Shown: in pieces, positions 1 to 12,019 of the stretch | Layout of the letters: every line of letters starts with the position of its first letter | How positions within the stretch are numbered: position 1 is the stretch's first letter | Source: Phoronis australis | Lineage: Eukaryota > Phoronida > Phoronidae | Assembly: GCA_002633005.1 (NCBI GenBank) | Contig: NMRA01000323.1 | Span: 225,449 to 289,448, forward strand | Reading direction: 5' to 3' | DNA length: 64,000 bases | Translations under genes and position numbers: made by a program | The notes under the pieces: generated by a model | The model's database searches: none | Told to the model about the DNA's origin: nothing | The model's input: the letters and a program-made list of their open reading frames with translations, nothing else

Positions 1-40
1 GGGGGGGGGGGGCAGGCCCCCCGCTAAATCCGTCTATGCG
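1..40. repeat. G-rich end fragment of a short transposon
   Basis: The window opens in a run of G, followed by a C-run and a 'taaatccg' terminus. This resembles the right end of the GGCGGATCC family seen complete at 41435, 53348 and 58019. It is truncated by the window edge, so the family assignment is tentative. Confidence 0.4.
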
Positions 41-299
41 CCATTATTTCAGTTGAGTTGTCCGCACCCATATCTACCAAACGGCTTGAAGAATCTTCGT
101 GAAGTTTGGTAGACACGTTTCTACCCAGCACACTTTCCCAACAAAGTTTTAAAGGGATCCAACTACCATACCTCCTTATTGGCAATTTCATTTTTTCATT
201 CTTAATAATTTTTATTTGTGCCATATTCCCTTGAGGTATCTATACAAAACGTGGCAGATACGTTTGTTTTGTTTGAGAAGGGAATGTTACTGTTTATTT

Positions 300-1170
300 T
301 CCGACGAGTCGGACTACTGAGATACTACCTTGTGGCAATTGTTTGGTGCCTGGTTCAATATCTATCAAGTTTGGTGGAGTATCCTTCTGAAATTTGTCAG
401 TGAGGAGAGCATAGCTGGCATTGGATCCAGCAACAGCTGTGCCCCCTAGTGCCAGTTTCATTTTTGTGCTTGCCTCAGTATCTGCCTAGTTCTTTAAAGG
501 ACAATCGTAGAGTTTGGCTGGTATGTTTCTGTTAATGAGAAAACAGCTGGTGGTGACTTTCAGACCGATCCACTACTGCTGTGCCCCTTGTGGCAGTTTT
601 ACCTTTTTGCTTCTATAACTTCGTCCATGGGTGTAACTTTATGAAATTTGGTAGATGTGTTTCTATAAAGAAGAAAACAACACATGTTCGTTTTGAAATG
701 TTCTGCACCATCAGTCTTGGCAGTTTGGAGAATAGTTAGCAAATTTGTGGAATGTGTTTTTTGATAGAAACCCGGTTGACATTTGATTTTTTCATACAAG
801 ACACAAATATACAAATAACAGGAGCTCAAGAACAATACCTTCAAACACCCTGGCACACACCTGATTACATTTGATAGTCATCTAAGTTAACTTTTTTTAA
901 TAAAATGCTTCGTTGTGCATAAAAGTCTTATATCTTAAGGAATTGAATGAAATTTGGCATTACTTTATGCACTTAGACATGTTTATGAAATATTTTAATT
1001 GTTACAAAATCCAATTTAAAAATTTAGTTTCTCTTTGATCGGTAAACCAAAAATCATTGTATCCTGGTTGACATTGCTTTGTAGACAGTTTGACTACTGC
1101 TTTGCCCCCTGGTGGCAGTTTTAAGTTCTTGCATTTGCCTCAATGACCACCAAGTTTGAAGAAGGATCAA
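300..1170. repeat. Degenerate tandem repeat, about 4 units
   Basis: A recurring module pairs 'ctactgctgtgccccctggtggcagtttta' type sequence (near 330, 440, 575 and 1095) with 'gaaatttggtagatgtgtttct' type sequence (near 100, 365, 515, 645). Unit spacing is irregular, roughly 110-250 bp, and the copies are strongly diverged. The few short open frames here are unrelated to one another, so I read this as old repetitive DNA and not as a gene. Confidence 0.45.
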
Positions 1171-1344
1171 TTTTAAATCCATTAAGTCCTGTACTCACTC
1201 TGGAGTGTGGAGATATTTTCAAAAATGAGCACCCCTCGTATCTGTCATTTGTGACGCACACAGTGGGCACATCAACGCTCGACTTTGCTCTTATTCAATC
1301 TCTCTGGAGTTGTTCAAAATTTCATAGCCTGCCCAGTAATATCA

Positions 1345-1616
1345 CATTCAAAACAAAAACATTCAGACCAAATACCATTTCCCTGCCATGGCGACTAATT
1401 CTGTTAGCAACATAAATGATTGGTAATAACGATTATGGTGGTGAAATTCTAATTACAGTATGACTTTGCTACTTCACTAACTTTCCTGTTACAATAATTA
1501 CCCTTAGTTCTCGGTCATGAGGGAAGACTACTCGGATGGTGAATTTGGCTTCCGCATAGGTGTCAGGATGGAGGGAGTTATGGGTCATTGTGTCTGAATA
1601 CTTTTGATCTGTACTG
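1345..1616. mobile_element. Diverged copy of the Tc1-like MITE
   Basis: The interior ('ggcgactaattctgtta', 'ggtgaaattctaattac', 'tcatgaggga') lines up with the intact element at 8128-8392, and the right end 'cttttgatctgtactg' followed by TA matches its terminus. The left terminus is badly eroded, so that boundary is approximate. Confidence 0.55.
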
Positions 1617-2550
1617 TACAGACAAATACATTTTATGAAGGAGTGCATCACTATTTGACTCATGCGCACGTATGCACGCACACACACATATGCACAAGCA
1701 TGCAATTTTCAAAACCAGGCCTTTAACACTACCTAATATGTTGGACCTTCTGCATAGATCCGGATTTTGGCTTTTCAAAGGTATACCACTGTCTTTTCGT
1801 TGAGGCAAACTCCCATGTTTGCTAACGCCAAGACTCATCAGTTTCTCTCCAAGTGTCAGTTTTGGGAGTGGTTTTCTTTTTACACTAAAATCTAATATGC
1901 ATGATATGCTTTAATTCTGAAATGATTGTTTTCCATTTGGCAAGGTTCATCCTTTCTCTAAACTAAATGGTAAGCAACAAACGCTCTTGAAGTCTTGTAT
2001 AATTCAGACCCAGTACAAGATAATTTGAGAAATTGCCTGTCATTAAACTATACTGTCCTTTAATTAGCCCAGTCAATCCCCTAGCTCTGGTCAGCACACA
2101 TATTATTCTTCTTCAATGTTATTCATCAATTACAGGCATGTGGTTGATTGCTTATGCTTTGTGTTTTGGTACCTAAAACGCTTTTCCCAGGATCCCCACT
2201 CATGTCAACACTTAATGCTTAGGAGAGTGTTGGTCAGTGGGAACGCTTTAATGTTCTTCTCAGTAAACATGTGGTTTAAACAGAGACACGAAGCATTGAT
2301 GCGCCGCCACAGTGGGAACGCTTAAGTTCTGTATTAATTATCAAAAATTACCAGCAGGGTTCACTACTGTTGTTAGCAGCGGGTGGTAACTGGTCATATT
2401 AGTGCCACTTTGCAATAATTTTAATGACTGTAGCATCACGTAGCAATTACTCTGATGCATGTTAACTACCGGAGCTGATGTGAATTCTCCACTTAAAGCG
2501 ACATTTTGCTCTTGTTTTAGCTGTTAATGTTGAATTCTTAACCAAAGTGC

Positions 2551-2901
2551 TTACCATACTCATTTGATCTTGTATCGTTACCATACTCATTTGATCTTGT
2601 ATCAGTACCGTACTCATCCAATCTTGTATCATTACCATACTCATCTGATCTTGTATCATTTCCATACTCATTCGACATTGTATCAGTACCGTACTCATTC
2701 GATCTTGTATCAGTACCATACTCATTCAATCTTGTATCAGTGCCGTACTCATTTGATCTTGTATCATTACCGTACTCATTTGATCTTGTATCATTACCGT
2801 ACTCATTTGATCTTGCATCATTACCGTACTCAGTCGATCTTGCATCATTAGCGTACTCATTTGATCTTGTATCAGTACCGTAATCATTTCATCTTGTATT
2901 A
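2551..2901. repeat. 27-bp minisatellite, 13 units
   Basis: Thirteen consecutive 27-bp units ('ttaccgtactcatttgatcttgtatca' type, differing at a few positions) run without interruption. 27 is a multiple of three, so open frames persist on both strands. The minus frame would encode a 9-residue repeat like NEYGNDTRS and the plus frame another. No splice sites or flanking coding sequence support a real protein. The location is probably an intron of the TMEM263-like gene or upstream DNA. Confidence 0.9.
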
Positions 2902-3532
2902 GTGCTAAATGATGTATCTAAAGTCACAGGCAACAGCATACATCCACCATTTTGGAATTCGCAATTTTATAGCGCCAACCCCAATAAAGTCTGAAACATT
3001 TCCTTGAATCAGGTTTACTGTTCTTGCTCATAACTGAAATCGAACCTTAGCACGGTAAGAAATATTTCCAATTTTATGAGAGCAAAAGGCCAAATGGGAT
3101 TTTGTTTTTTTGCTAGTTAAACAGTGAAGCATACAGCTATAACTGATCACATTGATAATAGCTGAGTTGTATGTGTGGGAAATCACCTTTAACACCACGT
3201 GCATAAATAATGTCAACCTCCCAGTCTTAAAACTTTCAAGTCTAGCTCATTGTGGACTTAATTACTGGCAGGTCTTTTGATGAACTTTTTGTTTTGTCTG
3301 TGTTGTGGGGTTTAGTGGCCCCTGAATGTCACAACTGTGGAAGCTGTGGATGGACATAGTGATGAACTAATAACGTCATGTAGGAAGAGGTTTATACAGG
3401 GCATCCTGTGGATACCGTCATTATCTTGTGTCTACCTCCATGCAGGTGTTATCACCGTTGCCTGCTCTGTCTTAACGGTGTAAAATGACAAGGTTGTCAC
3501 ATTAAAGGTTTTGTGTAGGTGGACTTTCAACT

Positions 3533-5651
3533 GGCAACTTTGCTGAATTGGATGAGAATATGTTAAATCTCTCAAAGTGAAAACACTTGCAAAATAACGC
3601 TTCCTTGGTCTTTCCTCCGTCTTGTCTAGCATAGCCTTAAAGGGGCAATGAATCTGCACCTTCCGAGAAAAGGTATCTTTTGATTTGGGTCATTTACTGT
3701 TACTACATCGATCTGCAATCGTAATCGTGTTCTTTACTCAGGTTTGAAATGAGTCGTTGACGTGAGAAGAACTGACAGATCGATATAAATAAAAAGCGAG
3801 CATAGGCGGATCCAGGTGGGGGTCAAGGGGTCCGGACCCCCTTTTTCCCATGATTTTACTGATATTAAGTCTAGAATTTTCAAGTTGTTTACTTGGACAA
3901 CCCTTTTTAAAAATCCTTGATCTGACCCCCCCCTTTAAAACAACCTGGATCTTCCCCTAGACAGAAGTCTGACGTTCTACTATAAATAGCTGTGAAAGCA
4001 CATGGCGCACACGGCGCCATGTTGTTTTGTGGAAGCTGACTGTAAACAAACCAGTATGGCAGGAGGTAGATAAGGGACCTTGATACATTAAATATAGAAT
4101 ACTAATAGGAGCAAGTAACGCAAAAATACGCAGAGCATTGCTGACTAGCAAGATACATAAGTTAGGGACTGAAGAGGATTTTCATTTTAATTTCAAAATA
4201 TCCCGAAAGTTGTAAAACTGGAAAAGAGTACAAAAATACAAGCCTTTTAATTGGTACCTATTTCATCGAAGTCGACCCAACGTTTTATAACTTTTAGCCA
4301 ATTTAGCCAACTGGCTTTCACAGTTTTTAGCTCCCAGTTCCACACAACAAAATGGCCGTCCTGCAAAACATAGCTTACTCAAGTAATTGCTGTTTAATAT
4401 GTAGACTCGAAATTAAATTCAGAATATTTTTTTGCATTTTTCATTTTACTTTTATGGAAACTCAGGGCAAGTGTCTATTATTCTGAGCTTGAGTGCATTA
4501 TACTTTAAGTAGACGACTGTCTGATTGTAATGTGCACTTGATGACCCCCAACTTTGAGGTTATAAGTTTTGGTCAGAAGTTGAAATCTCGAATTTTTACT
4601 NAACAGGCAACTTTGCTGAATTGGATGAGAATATGTTAAATCTCTCAAAGTGAATACACTTGCAAAATAACGCTTCCTTGGTCTTTTCTCTGTCTTGTCT
4701 AGCATAGCCTTAAAGGGGCAATGAATCTGCACCTTCCGAGAAAAGGTATCTCTTGATTTGGTCATTTACTGTTACTACATCGACCTGCAATCGTAATCTT
4801 GTTCTTTACTCAGGTTTGAAATGAGTCCTTGGCGTGAGAAGAACTGACAGTCACTTGCATAGATATAAATAAAAAGAGAGCATAGGCGGATCCAGGTCAA
4901 GGGGTCCGGACCCCCTTTTTCCCATGATTTTACTGATATTAAATCTAGAATTTTCAAGTTGTTTACTTGGACAACCCTTTTTAAAAATCCTTGATCTGAC
5001 CCCCCCCTTTTAAAACAACCTGGATCTTCCCCTAGACAGAAGTCTGACGTTCTGCTATAAATAGCTGTGAAAGCACATGGCGCACACAGCGCCATGTTGT
5101 TTTGTGGAAGCTGGCTGTAAACAAACCAGTATGGCAGCAGGTAGATAAGGGACCTTGATACATTAAATATAAAATACTAATAGGAGCATTACTGACTAGC
5201 AAGATACATAAGTTAGGGACTGAAGAGGATTTTCATTTTAATTTCAAAATATCCCGAAAGTTGTAAAACTGGAAAAGAGTACAAAAATACAAGCCTTTTA
5301 ATTGGTACCTATTTCATCGAAGTCGACCCAACGTTTTATAACTTTTAGCCAATTTAGCCAACTGGCTTTCACAGTTTTTAGCTCCCAGTTCCACACAACA
5401 AAATGGCCGTCCTGCAAAACATAGCTTACTCAAGTAATTGCTGTTTAATATGTAGACTCGAAATTAAATTCAGAATATTTTTTTGCATTTTTCATTTTAC
5501 TTTTATGGAAACTCAGGGCAAGTGTCTATTATTCTGAGCTTGAGTGCATTATACTTTAAGTAGACGACTGTCTGATTGTAATGTGCACTTGATGACCCCC
5601 AACTTTGAGGTTATAAGTTTTGGTCAGAAGTTGAAATCTCGAATTTTTACT
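3533..5651 (+). repeat. ~1.05-kb direct duplication split by one N
   Basis: 3533-4600 and about 4606-5651 are near-identical direct copies that differ by point changes and small indels. For example, 'caggtgggggtcaagg' in copy 1 is 'caggtcaagg' in copy 2, and copy 1 has a short extra stretch near 4110. Copy 1 stops at a single ambiguous base at 4601 and copy 2 starts at once. This is what two unmerged haplotype contigs would look like. A true recent tandem duplication is the alternative. Confidence 0.85.
3805..3960 (+). mobile_element. Short inverted-repeat element with GATCCAGG ends
   Basis: It begins 'taggcggatccaggt' and ends 'aacctggatcttccccta', giving imperfect terminal inverted repeats around a GGGTCC/GGACCC core and 'tctagaattttcaagttg'. 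A duplicate lies at about 4885-5036 because the whole block is duplicated. An inverted, more diverged relative is at about 10215-10350. There is no coding capacity, and I could not define a clean target duplication. Confidence 0.55.
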
Positions 5652-7275
5652 TGAGTTAATACCTCAAATCTAGGGGTCATCAGATACAAACTTGACCTCG
5701 AAAATCTTCTGCATAAATTTTAATGTACTCGAATCTTGAAATTAACATTATAGTAAAATTTGGTCTTGTTGTTTATACAATTTTTTTGCTATGAATGCAC
5801 CTTTCTTGTTTTGATAAATTCCACTAAAAAGACATGGTCGTGTGACCCAGTCAACAGTAGATTTGTACAATGTCAAAAATTGAGTTCTGCAGGCTTCCTG
5901 CTTTCATTAAACAATTCTGGAGTTAAATTCTATGATTTTGTAGGCATTTGACTGAACGTGCAAACTTGTTGATAAGTCCCACATAGCCCCAGGTCACTGT
6001 CGTTAACTCTTCATCTCCTCAACTGTATTATCCAATACTGATATTGATCGATGACCCCTGTTGTTTTCAGACTATGTAGCAGCAGCTGTTTTAATAGCAC
6101 AGATAAACATGTGGATGTGAACTAGTGAGAAAAGTTACTGTGACCTATGTTTCCTGGTGGCTTTACATAATTACATGTGAAGCCTAACAGTTTAAGGATT
6201 TGTTTAAATTCGCGTTGTGCATGGCTTGGTTTTAAAATGAGGTAAAAGTTTTAAAACATATTTTAAAAGCAGTGGAAGAAAGGTGAATTTTCAAATTCAT
6301 TTAATGATGATGATGATGATGATAAAGTGCTCCAAACCTTGCTGTGGAAACTGAATTACAAATTGCAAGTTTTTGAAAAAGGAAAAATTTTGACGTTAAA
6401 CACCAGTTGTGGGAATTGAAATGCAATGTTTTGTTGTTCAGCTCAATTGGTCTTTCGTAATATTTTTGGACTTTGTGAGATCATTTTCACTATACCAAAA
6501 GTTCATGATGTCTTTTAAATTCTACAACGATTGTCTCGCATTCGTTCTTAGAAAAAGTACTAGAATCAGAATCAAGACAATTGATTTTAAATAACCCAAG
6601 TGTTTGTAGGAAGGATCCTATGCAGCACTTTGTATTGAAACTGGCATACTTTTGTATCATTTACACTTAAAATACAAGGTCCAAAAATGTACCCTACATC
6701 ATCAAACTTCTTCTGAGCAGTAGGTTTCAGAGAATTCTTATTTAATATTTTACAAAAATGTTTGCATCCTCGTTGATTAACAAGTTAGTTGGACAATGAA
6801 AATGGAATATAAATTGGTCTGACAACTTTTTTCAGTTTGTAGTTCGGATATTTTTTAAGAAAGGTCTTTACTGAACTAACCAAAGAAAGGTGTCGCAAAA
6901 AATCAAATTTCATCTGCAAAAGTGATCATGTATAAGGAATGCACCATTAATGCCATTCAAATAAAATATAGGTTTCTTTATAAAGGATTCCACATAAAAA
7001 TGCTGCATCAAAAATATTTACTGGTAGTTGTTTTCAAAAAGTTGACACATTTCCACCAAAACTGGCATACCAGTAAGTTTGGAGCAAAAAACTGCCATAA
7101 CTTTCAAATGGATAGCCTTACTTTTGCCTGGCTACCTTCCTGGCCTTTGCTGTAACACTGTAGAATGTGTATGAATTTTCAATTGACAAAATTCATCACG
7201 CCTATGGAAAATACTGCTGCTCATCGTGAGCATTAGACATGTTGTTATGCATGACTATTTTTTCTTGTCTTGCAG
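5652..7275. other. AT-rich non-coding stretch before the TMEM263 exon
   Basis: Only short, unrelated open frames occur and none is recognisable. The 3' end is a pyrimidine tract running into a splice acceptor, so at least its right part is intron of the TMEM263-like gene. The upstream coding exon or exons were not found in 1-7275 and may lie outside the window. Confidence 0.6.
6305..6323. repeat. (GAT)n microsatellite
   Basis: About six perfect GAT units in otherwise unremarkable AT-rich DNA. Confidence 0.8.
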
Positions 7276-7487
7276 CAGAGACGCCCCAGGGGGGTTTGTT
7301 GTGGCGATTTTCGAGCGGTGTCTACAATACCACAACTGGTGCAGTGGGCGGTGCAGTCGGTATGGGAGTAAGTGCCGTCAAGTGGACTGCAGGTACTGGT
7401 TATAGTGTTGGCAGTGCCGTTGTCAGTAAAGTGCCCATGCCCTCGCTTTCGATTCCGTTCGTTAACAAAAAGGATAAGAAGGAATGA
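7276..7487 (+). CDS. TMEM263: TMEM263-like protein, last coding exon (partial)
   Basis: This exon encodes about 70 C-terminal residues of a small transmembrane protein. The tail pattern VGSAVVSKVP, then a basic end NKKDKKE, closely matches the vertebrate TMEM263 (C12orf23) C-terminus VGSAVVNKVP...KKKDK. The upstream part (PQGGLLWRFSSGVYNTTTGAVG) parallels the family's P-G-ML-RV-GGIF-TKGAVG region. The Gly/Ala/Val-rich middle is the family's hydrophobic stretch. It seems shorter here than in vertebrates and has an extra MPSLSIPFV before the basic tail. Entry is in phase 1 after a pyrimidine tract and a CAGCAG acceptor. The stop is TGA at 7485-7487. Function in the family is poorly defined (membrane protein; growth and skeletal phenotypes in vertebrates). 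The N-terminal exon is not visible. Confidence 0.8.
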
Positions 7488-8127
7488 CAGTGTCCGCACA
7501 GACTGCTGGATTAAAGGAAGAATTTTGTCTGGCTAGCAGTCAGTGTGCCATGGGAACGTGGTCAAAAGGGACTACTTTGTTGCCATCATGAAAATTTTAT
7601 TTTTTATTACTACCATGTGCTACAGTAGCTTTGAAATACACTGAGTGATTGGTCTTTTTTGAGCATGGTGCTCTTAGGGATTATTTCTGGAATGCTAAGA
7701 GTCTCTGAACTAAAACAACCAAAATGAAATACTTCTGGGAACATGACATGTCACAGAAATCTATTTTTTTTTTCAAGAAGGTTTTTACTTTCACATTTTC
7801 TCATTAGTTTGAAAAGTTAACAAAATTTCTTTTAACTTTTTGCAAAGATTTTACATTAAAACATCTCGGAAATTTTACTTGAACTGTGTGCAAGGATCAA
7901 GTTAGTTTGTATACTGTTCACATCTATCCAAACTTCTAAACATATCTTCAAGAATTCCTAGGCTGATTTTTGTGCATTTCCTAAGTGACCTTGTTCGTGT
8001 TTTTTTTTTCAATTTTGCGTATTAACCCGAATTGGATGGGATTAACTTTCCAAGAAATAACGCTTTATTTTTAATGGAAACTACTTTTTGGTTGTTCCTC
8101 TCACTATCTAAACATGCAAGCTAGCTA

Positions 8128-8392
8128 CAGTACAAGCCAAAAGTATTCGAATAAAATACCGCATTCCGGTCGTGACGGCTAATTCTGTGAACAGCAAAAA
8201 TTGCTGTTTATAACTGATAGGGCGGTAAAATTCTAATTACTGAATGGCGTAGCCTCCTTACTAACTTTGCTGTTCGTTCCACTTCGTTGTCAGTCATGAG
8301 AAAAGACCACTCTGACAATGTGTTCCACTTCCACCCAGCCATCATGACAGGGATTTCCATATTATTTTGTCCAATGCTTTTGGCTTGTACTG
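8128..8392. mobile_element. Tc1/mariner-like MITE, TA flanked
   Basis: The ends are perfect inverted repeats of at least 16 bp: CAGTACAAGCCAAAAG on the left and CTTTTGGCTTGTACTG on the right. TA dinucleotides sit directly outside at 8126-8127 and 8393-8394. The element is 265 bp with no transposase frame. CAGT ends with a TA target site are typical of Tc1-like elements. It lies in the probable 3' UTR or downstream flank of the TMEM263-like gene. A diverged copy lies at about 1345-1616. Confidence 0.85.
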
Positions 8393-9143
8393 TATGTAAA
8401 AATCTGTGAATTTTCATGTTTCCACTTTTGCCTGGCTTTCTTGTTCGGTGACTTAAACTGTCTCAAAAGCAATTTTTATCTTCTTGTGCATTTGCAGATT
8501 TTGTATCTTGAGAAATTGTGTACACTCTCACTTTAGAACTACTAAGGACAGAATTGAGGCATTAAAGAGGCCTGGAACGTGAAAAATGGACTAAATTGCA
8601 TTATTCAAAGTTGTTCTCTGTCACCGAAACAGAAGTTGAACTGTTCACCATTTTTTTTCTAGTTTGTTCATAAAGACTTTGAATTCCTGTTTACGTTGAT
8701 GTATTTTTCCTTTAGTTACAAATTAAAAGAGAAAGGAGCTCCCAACTGCCCGCCACTTTGTTGGTTTTTCTCCCCCAAGGCAAAGCATGTCTCCTTATTT
8801 GGTATGGAAAGACATAGACATTGCACATTTCTATTATGTGGAACACGTGACCTTTGACCTATGGTGTAAACAAAACCATAGCGATTTTGAGCAACAGTCT
8901 GTCTGACTTCTTTCAGCACGTGCACGCATATGTATTATTAGAGGCAGAGAATTAGAAACTGTATTGGGATGAGTGTTTTAATTTTGTCTGTGATTTGAAA
9001 ATAGTGAATCTGATGATTTTTTATAGAAATTCTTGCAAAATTTCAAGTGAATAACTCTTCTGTTAGTGTCCCCAAGAAGTAGATTCGCCACGATCTGTTT
9101 GAAAGGTATTTTTACGAGTTCGCGTTCCATGCCCCTTTAAGTA

Positions 9144-9218
9144 AATAAAAGCTTAAAATATTCAACTATTGGCAATCTTGGTTGTCTCTTTTCTGCGTGG
9201 CCATAAGGGCATCAATAA
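9144..9218 (+). terminator. Candidate polyadenylation signals for TMEM263-like gene
   Basis: AATAAA occurs at 9144-9149 and at 9213-9218, with a further one at 9927-9932. These are the first canonical hexamers clearly downstream of the stop at 7487. That implies a 3' UTR of at least 1.6 kb, which is plausible, but no transcript evidence is available. Confidence 0.35.
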
Positions 9219-10214
9219 ATTTAATAACTGAAAAGTTCCGCAGAATCTCATGTAATGGTCGCGTAGCCAACGACGAGGTAAGCCTTGCCATTTCTGTTCA
9301 ATGTAACTGTCTTCCTCTGGACACGACATTGTTCGGAAAGTCTTGAGATATATGTATTTTGACTAGATATTTGCCAGGTGGTGCTTTTGGAGTGTAGTCG
9401 CTCTTTTTATCATAAAGATTCTGCAAATTGAAAGCTGTTTGCTAGCAGGGTCGTCATGGAGCACAAAGTTTTTGGGTAGCAAATAGGGTTAAATATGACC
9501 TAAATATATGAGTTGCATTAGCGCCACCTATTGAATTTCTAGTTTCTCATTCTCAAAGCAGTCCTTTGACAGATGCAGGTTTATTGTTGGTATTACTACA
9601 TATCTGCTCATGCTTATGGTTTCAAATTTTATTTATCACCTCAAGCAATGATGGTCTATTAACCGCATGCGCTTAGTATGTAGTTATGTATTTACAGATA
9701 TGTATGGTGCTAGACAGAGGTAAATGTGCGATCAAGTGTAGTGAGAAGATCTTATTAAAAACTTGCCTCGTAAAACCGTAACCATGACGATGCCAGCCAT
9801 GAATAATCACTATGTTTAGTTGGTTCAGGTTTATTGGTTGTATCCTTCAAATGTGTGCAAGGTTGAGGTTAGGTTTTAGCATTTACTGGACATTTTGTGT
9901 ATATTCATTACGAGTAACAGCATTGTAAATAAAAGAAGCAGGCTGTCTAAATGTATTGCACGGGACCCAAGTTGTGATTTTACAACAACTTTGGGGCTCT
10001 AGCAAAGATGTTTCTAGTAAGTAAAATGCTTCTTATGTAGATTTTATCTGTGTAGTTTAGTTAAGACACTATTTGACCATTCATTATAAACGTGCACAAG
10101 ATCTTGTTGCTTTTTCTGTCTTTTTACCAAGAAAAGAGACTTAAAACTTTGTAACTTTCATCTTAGGCTTCACACATGTATTTGCTGGGTATCTGGTGAA
10201 ATTAGACCCATTGC

Positions 10215-10350
10215 TGTTACAGTGGTCAGGATTTCTAAAAGGGGGTCGGTTCCAGGATTTTTGAAAAGGAGGGTACAAGTCAACAATTTGAAAATTCTAG
10301 ATTTGATATCAATGAAGTCAAGGGAAAACAGTGTGATCCGTACCCCCTTG
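10215..10350 (-). mobile_element. Inverted diverged relative of the 3805 element
   Basis: 'caacaatttgaaaattctagatttgatatc' is the reverse complement, with changes, of the core of the element at 3805-3960. It is bracketed by 'ggtcaggatt...ggttccagg' and 'gtacccccttgacc'. Boundaries are approximate. Confidence 0.5.
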
Positions 10351-11870
10351 ACCGCTGGAAACAATGAGATAGCTATATTTATCTCATTGGCTGAATCTGC
10401 CTTTGTGCTAGTTGCTCTGAGGATTATGTGAAATATTTGTAAACCATTATGTGCTTCAGACAATTGGACGGCAAAAATTTAATTCAATAACTGTGAAGCA
10501 GAGCCTTAAAGTATTAGGTCCCCTTTCACAAGAAAACTGTCACTGGTCAGTTATTGGCAGCATTTGCTATTGGAAGTTCAACCGAACTGTTGTTTGCCTT
10601 AATTTTTTTGCTCTGACATTTTTGTGTAGTCCGGATTGTAGAAAGATGGACAATGAACTTTGCTAGATATTCAGGGTACTTTGTCAAAATTTGACCCTCC
10701 CCCCCGTGGACCCAAGTTTCAGATTCCTTCTGTTGCCAACACTTCCGCCCTGGGCCTGGTCTCTAATCTTTTTACTTAAAATGGAACAGGAAATTATGTT
10801 TGGCATTTTCTACTCTACTTTTGTGCGAACTCAGTGTCTATTATTCTATGCTCGAGCACAGAATGACTTACGTGGATAATTTATAAGTCCTAGCTTGGAG
10901 TTGATAAACCCAACATTAAGGTTAAAAGTTCGAGTTTGAACTCTAAATTTCGAGTTCTTACTCGAGTTTGTACATGTAGCACAATTATAAGGGTCAACAA
11001 GTGCAAACTTGGACTAGAAACTCGTATGCATAAACTATAAAGTATTCGAGCACAGTGTGATAACTACTTATCTTGAGTTCGCACAAAAGGGGCAGAGAAA
11101 TTGCCAAAAATAATTTCGAGTTCGTTTCGAGTACAAAGATTAGAGACCGGGCCCTGTTCTACCCCAAATACTGTGACACGAAAAGGTGCATTACTTAAAA
11201 TAATTAGAAAAGAGATGGGTGATTCCATCACGGGGTCACCTTGAACATTAAAGGTTATATGCTACTTCATGAAAAATAAGTGACAACTACTGCTGACTCC
11301 ATCACTGTACCCTCCCGTTAGTGTCCCCTTAAGAAATGTATAAATAAAAGAATAGGAAAAGGGTTCCCCTGGGTGCCATCAGCAGGCCCCATACAAGAGC
11401 TGGGATATTACTAAAACGTGAAGAGAGGATCACGGGCTACTCCATTATCCCTTGCTAGAGAGGGGCCCAAGCTGATGAAATGACAGGCTTGGCATTCCTT
11501 AAAAATTGTCTTCTGCAACAATTTGCTCTGAAACACCTGTGCATAATTTATTTCAAACGTTGTCGATGTATGTATGAAATCGGAGCGCAGATCAGGCCGC
11601 CTTTTTAAAATGGGGGCCCTATAACAAAAATATCCTAGGATGGGCACCCAAAGGGTAAATCCAGCCCTGGGTGTTGCGTATCTCAACTGCTCCTATCCCC
11701 GTCTTGCGCCTATTCCAATGACCACGAAAGCTTCGCTGTCGCCTCTGCGATTTACTGGGGGCACGTATAGTACCCTCCGGCGGCCGGCCATTCCGGTCCC
11801 TATGTCCTTGTTTAGTGTGTGTGTGAAGGAGGACCGCGCTATCCCCGCCCCAACGTCACGAGTGGGGAAC
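10350..11870. other. Intergenic DNA, nothing coding recognised
   Basis: Short frames only. It includes C/G homopolymer patches and stretches such as 'ctcgagtttgtacatg' and 'cgagttcgtttcgagtac' that recur loosely within 10880-11130, suggesting another decayed repeat. No gene is supported. Confidence 0.5.
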
Positions 11871-11874
11871 GCTT

Positions 11875-12019
11875 CATGCGTGCACCCAGCCTAAAATATA
11901 GGGGAGGGGGCTCGAATTTTTCGGTATGCGGACCTTTTACTGAAAAAAAAATCAAAACGAGGACTTAAAAAAAAAACGCCGGAGGCCACTGGGTTCAGGC
12001 CTTCGAATGGTGCGTGCAT
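11875..12019. mobile_element. CATGCGCGCACCCAG-family element, eroded
   Basis: It starts 'catgcgtgcacccagcc' and ends 'ggtgcgtgcat', the two inverted ends of the family seen cleanly at 15370 and 45905. The interior 'ggctcgaatttttcggtatgcggaccttttactg' matches the interior of the 45905 copy. No clear target duplication remains. Confidence 0.65.

Noticed and set aside
2564-2851. 95-residue plus-strand repeat protein
   Set aside because: It is a product of the 27-bp minisatellite being a multiple of three; no flanking coding sequence or splice sites.
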